From Rhodobacter sp. (lineage in GTDB: Bacteria > Pseudomonadota > Alphaproteobacteria > Rhodobacterales > Rhodobacteraceae), in the NCBI GenBank assembly GCA_013824045.1, contig PNND01000500.1, positions 1 through 12,896 on the forward strand: a stretch of DNA of 12,896 nucleotides, given 5' to 3'. This document shows, piece by piece, positions 6,865 through 12,896 of the stretch. The notes below the pieces were generated by a model. It searched no databases, had not been told where the DNA came from, and worked only from the letters and a program-made list of their open reading frames with translations. The first letter of the stretch is position 1. Every line of letters begins with the position of its first letter. Made by a program: the position numbers and the translations under genes.

Positions 6865-8139
6865 ATGCTGACCGAGATCCTCATCGTCGTCGCCTTGATC
6901 CTGCTGAACGGGGTCTTGGCCATGTCCGAACTTGCCATCGTTTCGGCCCGCCCCGCCCGCCTAAAATCGCTCGAAGGCAAATCCATCGGTGCCGCCGCCG
7001 CCTTGCGGCTGGCCGAAGATCCCGGTCGTTTCCTCTCTACCGTCCAGATCGGCATCACCGCCGTCGGCGTGCTGTCGGGGGCCTTCTCCGGTGCAACCCT
7101 CGGCGCGCGTCTCTCTGGCTGGCTGGTGGGGCAGGGCATGTCATCCGATCTGGCCTCCACGCTTGGCGTCGGTGGCGTGGTCATGGTGCTGACCTATCTT
7201 TCGCTGATCATCGGCGAACTGGTTCCCAAGCAACTCGCGCTCCGCAATCCCGAGGCTGTCGCCATCCGCATGGCCCCGGCCATGCTGCTGCTCTCCCGTA
7301 TCGCGGCACCTGTTGTCTGGCTGCTGGATCGGTCGGGCAAGCTGATCCTGCGCCTGTTGGGCGCCTCCGGCGATGGCGGCGGCAAGGTGACCGAAGAAGA
7401 GGTGCACACCCTTCTGACCGAGGCCCATGCCGAAGGCCTGATCGAACCCGAAGAACGTGAGATGCTGGCCGGTGTCATGCGTCTGGCCGACCGGTCCGCC
7501 CGCGCTCTGATGACCCCCCGGCATGAGGTCGACATGCTCGACCTGCACGCCACGCCCGCCGAAACCGTTGCCGCCATGCGCCGCATCGGCCGCCCCCGCA
7601 TGCCCGTCCGCAACGCGGAAACGGATGAGGTGGTGGGCATCATCACCCTCGCCGATGCCTTTGATGCCCTGTCGCGCCGCCAAAGCCTTGATCCGCAGCG
7701 CCTGCTGCGCGAGGTGCCGGCCGTGTCGGACAAGGCCGATGCACTGGACGTGATGGAAATCCTGCGCGGTTCTGCCCATCATCTTGCTCTGGTCTATGAT
7801 GAATATGGCCATTTCGAAGGGATCATCACCTCGGGCGATATCCTTGAGGCGATCACCGGCACCGTTGCCCTCCAATCCGACGAAGAGCCCGCCTTGGTCG
7901 AGCGGGAAGATGGCAGCCTGCTGGTCTCTGGCTGGATGCCCGCCGATGAATTCTGCGACCGCTTGGGTATCCCTCGCGATCTCGCGGGGGGGTATGAAAC
8001 AGTGGCCGGGCTGATCCTGAACCTTTTCGGACACCTTCCCGCGCTGGGCGAGGTGACGGCGGCCGAAGGCTTCCGTTTCGAGATCATCGATCTTGATGAC
8101 CGCCGGATCGATAAACTGCTGGTCAGCCGGATCGCCTGA
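6865..8139 (+). CDS. CNNM-domain/CBS-pair/CorC-HlyC membrane protein (hemolysin family, probable Mg2+/Co2+ efflux-related)
   Basis: Inner-membrane protein of 424 residues with the domain order of the CNNM (DUF21) family. The membrane part spans about 1-165 with helices near 4-24, 58-82, 102-118 and 134-155 and the motif GELVPKQLAL at 117-126. A CBS pair covers about 212-335, with SARALMTPRHEV in the first and LALVYDEYGHFEGIIT in the second. A CorC/HlyC domain (about 343-422) follows, with the YETVAGLILN motif. Family members are called hemolysins for historical reasons; experimentally studied relatives act in magnesium or cobalt efflux. The ion is not decided by the sequence. There is no clear Shine-Dalgarno; the ATG at 6865 directly begins a membrane helix. 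Its stop is 14 bp from the convergent LysM/M23 stop, too short for an obvious terminator. Confidence 0.9.
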   Translation: MLTEILIVVALILLNGVLAMSELAIVSARPARLKSLEGKSIGAAAALRLAEDPGRFLSTVQIGITAVGVLSGAFSGATLGARLSGWLVGQGMSSDLASTLGVGGVVMVLTYLSLIIGELVPKQLALRNPEAVAIRMAPAMLLLSRIAAPVVWLLDRSGKLILRLLGASGDGGGKVTEEEVHTLLTEAHAEGLIEPEEREMLAGVMRLADRSARALMTPRHEVDMLDLHATPAETVAAMRRIGRPRMPVRNAETDEVVGIITLADAFDALSRRQSLDPQRLLREVPAVSDKADALDVMEILRGSAHHLALVYDEYGHFEGIITSGDILEAITGTVALQSDEEPALVEREDGSLLVSGWMPADEFCDRLGIPRDLAGGYETVAGLILNLFGHLPALGEVTAAEGFRFEIIDLDDRRIDKLLVSRIA

Positions 8140-8153
8140 CCGCGCGCCGTGCG

Positions 8154-9389
8154 TTACTTCAGGAAGGGCATCGGATCGGTGCTTGCCGCACCGCGCCGCA
8201 CCTCGAAATGCAGGAAGGACGGGTTGCCCGACCGCACATTCGCGATGGTCTGGCCCTTGGTGACCTTGTCGCCCTTTTTCACCGTTATCCCGGCCACGCC
8301 TGCATAAACCGTCAGCAGCCCGCCCTCATGCGCGATCACGATGATCGGAGTTCCGGCAGTATCTTGCATGATCACCCGCACGGTCCCAGCCGCTGCCGCC
8401 ATGACCGGTGCGCCGGCAGGGGCGGCGATGTCGATGCCCTCGTTCTTGGGCGGCTCATAGCCCCGGATGATATTGCCGTTGGCGGGCATCGCGAATTGCG
8501 CCGCCGAGGCACTGGTGCGTGTCTCCCCCAGATCGGGCGATGCGGGCACATCCTTGGCCGCCTCTGCTGCGGGCTTCGTTTCCTCATCCGGCAAGGGCTG
8601 GGCGGCCGAGGGCGGCTCGGGCGTCGGTGATCCAGCGCCGGGCGGGGTTACCACTTCCACAGGCCGCGCCGGCGGTTCGCCTGTCGGCGTCGGGATCATC
8701 AGATACTGGCCTTCGCGCACTTCCAACTGCGGGCCGAGCCCGTTCCAGTCGGCCAGCGCGCGGGCCGAAACATTGTAGGTCCGCGCGATGGAAAACGCCG
8801 TCTCGCCGCGCTTCACCTGATGTCGCGTCGGTGCCATGGCGCCCAGGGCGCTGTCATTCGGGGCTGCCGCCACCGGTTGGCTGGTGGCGGTGCTGTCCAC
8901 CCGGTCCAGCGCCGTGGTCGCGATGCTGGTCACGCTGACCGCGCCACCCCCAACCGATGGCAGCGGGGCCGCGGCCACCGTGCCGCCACCGATCACCGCA
9001 CCTGCGCCCGCGCCGCCACCCGCCGCCGCCACCCGGCGCGGCAGAGCCAGAACCTCGCCATCGCGCAAGGGTGCTTCGGCCTGAATCGCGTTATAGCTGG
9101 CCAGTTCCATCGGGTTGATCCCGATGCGCGCCGCCACACTGCTCACGGTATCCCCGCGCCGCGCCACGGCCACCTGATAGCCGGGATAGCTGATCACGCC
9201 GTTCGCATCAGGGCTGGGCCGCGCCGCCGTGGCCTGCCGTGCCGCCTCAGTGGTGTCCAGCGTGCTGGCCCCGCCCCGGAAATCCCAGTCCAGGTCTTGC
9301 ATCATCCCGGTCTGCCCGCCCGTACAGGCCGCAAGCGCAAGGACCGAGGTCAATCCAAGGGCGCGCATCGTGAAGGGTGCGAAGGTCAT
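8154..9389 (-). CDS. NlpD-like lipoprotein: two LysM domains and a degenerate LytM/M23 domain
   Basis: Predicted outer-membrane lipoprotein of 411 residues that probably activates septal peptidoglycan amidases. The signal peptide ends in lipobox LAAC with Cys22. LysM domains lie at about 69-119 and 190-235, a Pro/Glu-rich linker at 236-282, and the M23 domain at 301-411. The zinc ligands are mostly lost: the HxGxD motif reads NEGID (316-320), the usual YAH is YAG (362-364), and HxH is FLH (392-394). Only Asp320 and His394 remain, so it should be inactive as a peptidase, as in NlpD and EnvC. The ATG at 9389 has purine-rich AGAGAGA 6 nt upstream and gives a proper signal peptide. The upstream ATG at 9443, which overlaps the pcm stop (ATGA), would add 18 polar residues. 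Third gene of surE-pcm-nlpD. Confidence 0.87.
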   Translation of the reverse strand: MTFAPFTMRALGLTSVLALAACTGGQTGMMQDLDWDFRGGASTLDTTEAARQATAARPSPDANGVISYPGYQVAVARRGDTVSSVAARIGINPMELASYNAIQAEAPLRDGEVLALPRRVAAAGGGAGAGAVIGGGTVAAAPLPSVGGGAVSVTSIATTALDRVDSTATSQPVAAAPNDSALGAMAPTRHQVKRGETAFSIARTYNVSARALADWNGLGPQLEVREGQYLMIPTPTGEPPARPVEVVTPPGAGSPTPEPPSAAQPLPDEETKPAAEAAKDVPASPDLGETRTSASAAQFAMPANGNIIRGYEPPKNEGIDIAAPAGAPVMAAAAGTVRVIMQDTAGTPIIVIAHEGGLLTVYAGVAGITVKKGDKVTKGQTIANVRSGNPSFLHFEVRRGAASTDPMPFLK

Positions 9390-9439
9390 GCTCTGTCTCT
9401 CTGCCGTCGTCCGGGTTGAAACCCCGAAGCCGTTTCCAT

Positions 9440-10108
9440 TCATTCGGTCCCAAGCCCCTCGACCAGCGGCACGAAACGCACTGGTCGCAACTCGTCATAC
9501 TCAAATCCGCTCTCGGTTCGCGTCACCTTGATCAGGCTCTGCACAGTATCCGACTGCCCAACAGGCAATACCATGATACCCCCGGTTTTCAATTGCGCCA
9601 ATAGGGGGCCGGGGGGGTCTTCGGCGGCTGCCGTCACGATGATGCGATCAAACGGAGCCTGATCGGGCAGGCCGAAACTGCCATCCCCGGTGATTGCCGT
9701 GATATTGGTCAGATCCAGTGCGCGAAACACCTCATCCGCCGCCCGCACCAACCGGCGATGCCGGTCGACGGTATAAACCCGCCGCGCCAACTGGCTCAGG
9801 ATCGCGGCCTGATAGCCCGACCCGGTTCCCACCTCCAGCACCTTGTCGCGCGGCTGCACGGCCAGCGCCTGCGTCATGATCCCCACGATGCTAGGCTGGC
9901 TGATCGTCTGGCCGCAGGCGATGGGCAGCGGCATGTCTTCATAGGCGCGCTCGGCGAACAGTCCACGCACGAAATGCCCCCGATCGATCACCTCCATCGC
10001 GGAAAGCACCCGGCTGTCGGTCACCCCTCGTGACCGCAAGGCATAGAGAAAACGCATCTTCCGTTCGGCGGCGGACCCGTCCTCATCAAAGCCCGCCCCC
10101 TCCGTCAT
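9440..10108 (-). CDS. pcm: Protein-L-isoaspartate O-methyltransferase
   Basis: SAM-dependent repair enzyme that methylates L-isoaspartyl residues formed by protein ageing. It has 222 residues. The conserved GQTISQP substrate loop is at 66-72, the SAM motif [10 protein letters not shown] at 90-99, and the downstream acidic-loop segment VYTVDRH at about 110-116. The region [14 protein letters not shown] and GGIMVLPVG are also family-typical. The ATG at 10108 overlaps the surE stop (ATGA), which supports this start; Met18 is an alternative that would drop an acidic N-terminal extension. It is the middle gene of a surE-pcm-lipoprotein operon in the order known from gamma-proteobacteria. Confidence 0.95.
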   Translation of the reverse strand: MTEGAGFDEDGSAAERKMRFLYALRSRGVTDSRVLSAMEVIDRGHFVRGLFAERAYEDMPLPIACGQTISQPSIVGIMTQALAVQPRDKVLEVGTGSGYQAAILSQLARRVYTVDRHRRLVRAADEVFRALDLTNITAITGDGSFGLPDQAPFDRIIVTAAAEDPPGPLLAQLKTGGIMVLPVGQSDTVQSLIKVTRTESGFEYDELRPVRFVPLVEGLGTE

Positions 10109-10890
10109 GCCAGCCGCACCTCGAGATCGGACAACAGGTCATGCGCCGTCAGATCGGCCCGCATCGGCGTGACCGAGATATAGCCCTCAAGGTTCACCGC
10201 CGCATCCGTGCCGGGAAGGGTAGGGGTCTGCTGCGGCCCCCCCTTGATCCAGAGATAGCGCCGCCCTGTCGGCGAAAGCTGCGGTTCGGCCGAAAAGGCC
10301 GTATCGCGCCGGAACCCCTGCGCCGCGACTTTCATCCCCTTTACCCGCGCCGCAGGCAGGGGCGGGAAGTTCACGTTATAGAACACCCTGTAATCGTCGC
10401 CCGTCCAGATGCCCCGGTCCAGCAACGCCCGCACCACATTTGTCCCATGGTTGCGCGCGGCCTCGAACGGATCGGCCAGACCGTCCATCTCCGGCCCGAA
10501 GAACTGCGACAAGGCGATGGCGGGCACACCTTGCAGCGCCGCTTCCATCGCCCCGCCAATGGTGCCGGAATACAGCACGTTCTCGGCCGAGTTGTTGCCC
10601 CGGTTCACGCCCGACAGCACCAGATCGGGCTTTGCCCCCTGCAGCACGTCATAGATGCCCGCCAGAACGCAATCCGCCGGGCTGCCCTCGGCGGCATAGC
10701 GGCGGTCCTCCAGCTTGGCGATCATCATCGGATGGGTATAGCTGATGCAATGCCCCACGCCCGATTGCTCAAAGGCCGGCGCCACCGTCCAGACCTCGCC
10801 GCCATACCCGGCAATGTCTGCCGCGATCCCGGCCAGAACCTGCAGCCCGGGGGCGTTGATACCATCGTCATTCGTAATCAGGATGCGCAT
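10105..10890 (-). CDS. surE: 5'/3'-nucleotidase SurE
   Basis: Metal-dependent nucleotidase that dephosphorylates 5'- and 3'-nucleoside monophosphates and is linked to survival in stationary phase. It has 261 residues. The N-terminus [10 protein letters not shown] carries the metal ligands Asp8 and Asp9. Ser43 ([11 protein letters not shown]) and Asn96 (SGVNRGNN) fill the remaining metal-binding positions, and GSPADCV at 69-75 is the substrate loop. The AAGG-type ribosome site is at 10900-10897, 6 nt before the ATG. A GGAGG at 10914-10910 lies 19 nt away, too far to be used. First gene of the operon; the -10 candidate TCTAAT (10922-10917) sits inside nested palindromes described separately. 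The stop overlaps the pcm start by 4 bp. Confidence 0.95.
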   Translation of the reverse strand: MRILITNDDGINAPGLQVLAGIAADIAGYGGEVWTVAPAFEQSGVGHCISYTHPMMIAKLEDRRYAAEGSPADCVLAGIYDVLQGAKPDLVLSGVNRGNNSAENVLYSGTIGGAMEAALQGVPAIALSQFFGPEMDGLADPFEAARNHGTNVVRALLDRGIWTGDDYRVFYNVNFPPLPAARVKGMKVAAQGFRRDTAFSAEPQLSPTGRRYLWIKGGPQQTPTLPGTDAAVNLEGYISVTPMRADLTAHDLLSDLEVRLA

Positions 10891-10908
10891 GCTTTGCCTT
10901 TTTTGCCT

Positions 10909-10938
10909 GCCTCCTGATTAGATCAGGGCGCAGGAGGC
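10909..10938 (-). promoter_or_regulatory. surE: Nested inverted repeats at the surE operon promoter
   Basis: An 8-bp repeat GCCTCCTG (10909-10916) / CAGGAGGC (10931-10938) encloses and overlaps a second repeat CCTGAT-TAG-ATCAGG (10913-10927). On the minus strand a -10-like TCTAAT (five of six consensus bases) is at 10922-10917, with TTGCCG at 10943-10938 as a possible -35 but only a 15-bp spacer. If that promoter is real, transcription starts near 10910 and the palindromes act on DNA as an operator. The repeats are seen; the function is inferred. Confidence 0.45.
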
Positions 10939-10996
10939 GGCAAGCGAAACGCCCATCCTCGGGGACGTCATCTGCATCCGTGTTGCGTATGTTACT

Positions 10997-11013
10997 GTCC
11001 GGCCCGGCCGGAC
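10997..11013 (-). terminator. GC-rich hairpin after the small membrane gene, possible terminator
   Basis: GTCCGGCC and GGCCGGAC form a 17-bp perfect palindrome with one central base, beginning 3 nt after the stop of the 60-residue protein gene. As RNA it folds into a 7-bp stem with a 3-nt loop. The following bases (AGTAACATAC) are not a U-tract, so it is a weak or factor-assisted terminator at most. Confidence 0.4.
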
Positions 11014-11016
11014 GCC

Positions 11017-11199
11017 TCACTCTGTCAAAACCACCGGTTCGGACTGTGCCAGAAAGAAGCCTTCAGGCGCGAACAGCACGCCAAGGATCGCCAGATAGGC
11101 CAGCAGGAAAAGCGCAATCGCCGCAATCTGCGCCCGCTTTTCGGGTGCCTGTGCCATACGGATGCGGCTGTCACGGGTCATCGTCAGGGTCTTGGGCAT
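11017..11199 (-). CDS. Small single-span membrane protein, function unknown
   Basis: I do not recognise this 60-residue protein. Residues 1-24 are basic (MPKTLTMTRDSRIR, then EKR), residues 25-45 form a clear hydrophobic helix (IAAIALFLLAYLAILGVLFA), and the tail ends SEPVVLTE. The positive N-side predicts the N-terminus in the cytoplasm and the tail outside. The ATG at 11199 has the strong site AAGGAGGAG with GGAGG 10 nt upstream. A longer ATG-started reading from 11250 would cross that site and is not credible. A palindrome that may be a terminator follows the stop. The gene lies upstream of surE but with a separate promoter region between. It is real as judged by its ribosome site, membrane helix and strand placement, but a database search would be needed for conservation. 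Confidence 0.68.
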   Translation of the reverse strand: MPKTLTMTRDSRIRMAQAPEKRAQIAAIALFLLAYLAILGVLFAPEGFFLAQSEPVVLTE

Positions 11200-11400
11200 G
11201 AGCAGTGCTCCTCCTTGTCGATTCCCCTCGGACTCTACCGCATCACGCAATGTTTCTGGTTCTGAAATTTATGGCATAAGCGGAATAGCGTTCCCCTTGG
11301 CGGCAATCCGCCAAACGTTGTTCCGCCGCACCTGCAGCATGGCCCATGCGGCGAAACTTCCTTCCATGCCTGTCGCTGCGCCGCAGCAGCGCCGCGCATG
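11200..11400. other. Intergenic region between efp terminator and small membrane gene
   Basis: No convincing gene is visible here. It holds two GANTC sites (GATTC 11220-11224 and GACTC 11231-11235), a perfect hairpin TTGGCGG-CAAT-CCGCCAA (11297-11314) without a T-tract, and a short palindrome GCTGCG-C-CGCAGC (11375-11387). The promoter of the small membrane gene should lie in it on the minus strand, but I could not pick one with good hexamers. Confidence 0.6.
11208..11216 (-). promoter_or_regulatory. Strong Shine-Dalgarno of the small membrane protein gene
   Basis: AAGGAGGAG on the minus strand is nearly the full anti-16S complement. It supports translation of the small gene from the ATG at 11199 and argues against the longer reading from 11250. 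Confidence 0.75.
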
Positions 11401-11427
11401 AAAAAAGGCGCCCGCAGGCGCCCCTTT
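11401..11427 (-). terminator. efp: Intrinsic terminator of efp
   Basis: On the minus strand GGCGCC-TGCG-GGCGCC forms a 6-bp GC stem, extended outward by two G-U and three A-U pairs, and is followed by six T residues (11406-11401). It begins 21 nt after the efp stop. This is a textbook factor-independent terminator. Confidence 0.88.
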
Positions 11428-11448
11428 CCGCATTCAGGATGGCGAAGA

Positions 11449-12015
11449 TCAGTCCTTCGCGCGCTCCACATAGGAATAGTCTTCGGTGTTGATCACGATC
11501 CGGACCCCGGCCCCGATATGCGGCGGCACCATCACGCGCAGCCCGTTGGAACAGATCGCGGGCTTGTAGGAAGACGAGGCCGTCTGCCCCTTTACCACCG
11601 GTTCGGTTTCCGTGATCTCGACCACCACCCGCTGCGGCAGTTCCAGCGCGATCGCCACGCCATCGAAGGTCCGCAGATAGACCTTGATGCCTTCGGTCAG
11701 GAACACCTTGTCCTCGCCCACCACATCCGGCGTCGCGACCAGTTGCTCATAGGTGTTGGGCTCCATGAAATGATAGCCTTCGCCATCTTCATAGAGGAAG
11801 TCATATTCCCGCTCGTCCACCGTGGCCTTCTCCACCATCTCGGTGGTGCGCCAGCGTTCCGACACCTTCACCCCGTCGGAAATGCGGCGCATGTCCACGC
11901 TGGTGGTCGGCGTTCCCTTGCCGGGGTGGAAGTTTTCGGCCTTGAGCACGGCATAAAGCTTGCCGTCCATTTCGACGACATTGCCCTTGCGAAGGGAAGA
12001 AGCGATGACTTTCAC
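11449..12015 (-). CDS. efp: Translation elongation factor P
   Basis: Binds ribosomes stalled at polyproline stretches and promotes peptide bond formation. It has 188 residues, the normal length, in three beta-barrel domains. The N-terminal domain carries the tip loop HPGKGT with Lys33, the residue modified with beta-lysine in the EpmA-type pathway. The C-terminal OB domain contains the signature [12 protein letters not shown] and ends [13 protein letters not shown]. The start is a GTG at 12015 with AAGGA 9 nt upstream; the protein then begins [14 protein letters not shown] as in relatives. A longer ATG reading from 12096 adds 27 residues that do not belong to the family. An intrinsic terminator follows. 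The gene is divergent from epmA, 105 bp apart, and EpmA is the expected modifier of Lys33. Confidence 0.96.
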   Translation of the reverse strand: MKVIASSLRKGNVVEMDGKLYAVLKAENFHPGKGTPTTSVDMRRISDGVKVSERWRTTEMVEKATVDEREYDFLYEDGEGYHFMEPNTYEQLVATPDVVGEDKVFLTEGIKVYLRTFDGVAIALELPQRVVVEITETEPVVKGQTASSSYKPAICSNGLRVMVPPHIGAGVRIVINTEDYSYVERAKD

Positions 12016-12120
12016 GGGGTCGTTTCCTTGCGGTTTCAGAAAGGCCCGCATAATCCAGCAGGCGATTGGCGCTGCACCTATCGTATCTTTCGCCAAATCT
12101 CAAACCGAAAGCGCCACGCC

Positions 12121-12896
12121 GTGACCGACCGCATCGACAGCCCAGCCCAAACCCCGTGGTGGCATCCCTCGCGCCATGCGGACCGCCGCCCAGTCCTCAT
12201 CACGCGCAACCGCATCCAACAGGCCTTGCGCCGCTGGTTCGATGACAACGGTTTCACCGAGGTCGACCCTGCGGCGCTGCAAGTCTCGCCGGGGAATGAG
12301 GCGCATCTGCATGCCTTCACCACCGATGCCCTGTCGCATGATGGCTCGCGCCGCGCGATGCACCTGCACACCAGCCCCGAATTCGCGATGAAGAAGCTTC
12401 TGGCCGCCGGCGAAACCCGGATCGCCGCCTTCGCCCATGTCTGGCGGAACCGCGAAAGGGGCGCGTTGCATTCGCCCGAATTCACCATGCTGGAATGGTA
12501 TCGGGTGGGCGAAGACTATTCCGCCCTGATGGAGGACACGGTCGCCTTCCTGCGCCTTGCCGTCACAACTGCCGGGGCTACCCTCCTGCGCTACCGGGAT
12601 CGCAGCTGCGATCCCTATGCCCCGTGGGAACGGCTCTCGGTCGCCCAAGCCTTCACCCGCCATGCAAACATCGACCTTCTCGCCACCATCCATGCCGATG
12701 GCACGCCCAGCCGCGATGCGCTTGCCGCGCAGATGGCAGGGCAGGGGATGGCGGTCTCCCCCGATGATACCTGGTCTGACCTGCTCTCCAAGGTGCTCGT
12801 CACCCATATCGAACCCCATTTGGGTCTTGGCCATATCACCGTTCTTGACCGCTACCCCGCGGCCGAGGCGGCACTGGCCCGCGCCTGCGTCAATGA
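12121..12896 (+). CDS. epmA: EF-P lysine ligase EpmA (GenX/PoxA-type), C-terminus cut by window edge
   Basis: Class II lysyl-tRNA synthetase-like enzyme that attaches (R)-beta-lysine to EF-P instead of charging tRNA. The reading from GTG at 12121 is open for 258 codons to the window end; the family is about 325-350 residues, so some 70-90 are missing. No tRNA anticodon-binding domain precedes the catalytic core, which distinguishes it from LysS. Family motifs are visible: SPGNEAHLHAF (56-66), HTSPEFAMKKLL (83-94), and the motif-2 region VWRNRERG (107-114) followed by HSPEFTMLEWYR (117-128). The start is a GTG without a strong ribosome site, chosen because homology begins just after it (TPWWHPSRHADRR) and no ATG fits upstream. 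The partner efp is divergent. The aminomutase gene epmB is not in the window. Confidence 0.93.
   Translation, partial: MTDRIDSPAQTPWWHPSRHADRRPVLITRNRIQQALRRWFDDNGFTEVDPAALQVSPGNEAHLHAFTTDALSHDGSRRAMHLHTSPEFAMKKLLAAGETRIAAFAHVWRNRERGALHSPEFTMLEWYRVGEDYSALMEDTVAFLRLAVTTAGATLLRYRDRSCDPYAPWERLSVAQAFTRHANIDLLATIHADGTPSRDALAAQMAGQGMAVSPDDTWSDLLSKVLVTHIEPHLGLGHITVLDRYPAAEAALARACVN

Noticed and set aside
8140..8153. Bidirectional terminator between the CNNM/CorC gene and the LysM/LytM gene
   Set aside because: Only 14 bp separate the convergent stops and no stem with a T-tract is present.
9390..9443. Upstream ATG at 9443 for the LysM/LytM gene, overlapping the pcm stop
   Set aside because: It would add 18 polar residues before the signal peptide; the ATG at 9389 gives a proper lipoprotein signal and has a purine-rich site 6 nt upstream. 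The overlap may be chance.
10910..10914. GGAGG as the surE ribosome binding site
   Set aside because: It is 19 nt from the ATG; AAGG at 10900-10897 with 6-nt spacing is better.
10030..10917. 295-codon plus-strand open frame opposite surE
   Set aside because: His/Arg/Pro-rich antisense shadow; surE motifs are unambiguous on the minus strand.
11235..11471. Cys-containing minus-strand open frame (CCRCGG ... C ... C) between efp and the small membrane gene
   Set aside because: It begins inside efp and crosses its terminator, has no ribosome site, and the Cys spacing is not a recognisable zinc motif.
12016..12096. ATG-started longer version of EF-P
   Set aside because: Family proteins begin MKVIASS; the extra 27 residues lack homology and the GTG at 12015 has an AAGGA site.
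12100..12834. 244-codon minus-strand open frame opposite epmA
   Set aside because: Antisense to clear EpmA motifs; no start signal or domain.

Overview
This window looks like chromosomal core DNA of an alphaproteobacterium, most likely of the Rhodobacteraceae (Rhodobacter, Paracoccus, Gemmobacter type). The reasons are strong GC bias at third codon positions, tightly packed genes, protein sequences of that family's style (for example EF-P, EpmA and the SDR), and the gene orders tatABC plus a DUF815 ATPase and surE-pcm-LysM/M23. I see no tRNA, rRNA, CRISPR array, insertion sequence, integrase or phage gene. The largest gene-free stretch is about 249 bp (11200-11448).

Layout. 1-1574 (-): release factor RF3 (prfC), cut at its C-terminus by the window edge. 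1686-2465 (+): an SDR-fold protein with a degenerate catalytic tetrad. 2555-3643 (+): an orphan FbpC/PotA-type ABC ATPase. 3640-3996 (-): a short YafY-type HTH regulator lacking the WYL domain, whose stop codon overlaps that of the ABC gene and which has a clear palindromic operator over its own promoter. 4150-6788 (+): a tight tatA-tatB-tatC-DUF815 ATPase operon. 6865-8139 (+): a CNNM/CorC-type membrane protein with CBS domains. 8154-10890 (-): a surE-pcm-LysM/LytM lipoprotein operon read from surE, with 4-bp overlaps or near overlaps. 11017-11199 (-): a 60-residue single-span membrane protein. 11449-12015 (-): elongation factor P with an intrinsic terminator. 12121 to the end (+): epmA, the enzyme expected to modify EF-P, cut by the window edge.

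How the genes work together. TatA, TatB and TatC make one translocon that exports folded proteins. The DUF815 ATPase is translationally coupled to it, but its role is unknown. SurE, Pcm and the LysM/LytM lipoprotein form an operon that parallels the gamma-proteobacterial surE-pcm-nlpD block, here without rpoS in the window. EF-P and EpmA are divergently transcribed neighbours and should form an enzyme-substrate pair for translation of polyproline stretches; RF3 is a third translation factor at the other end.

I did not find a convincing undescribed multi-gene system. The best second-look items are the tetrad-deficient SDR, the WYL-less regulator with its operator, the nested palindromes at the surE promoter, the zinc-ligand-deficient LytM protein, and the small membrane protein with paired GANTC sites.
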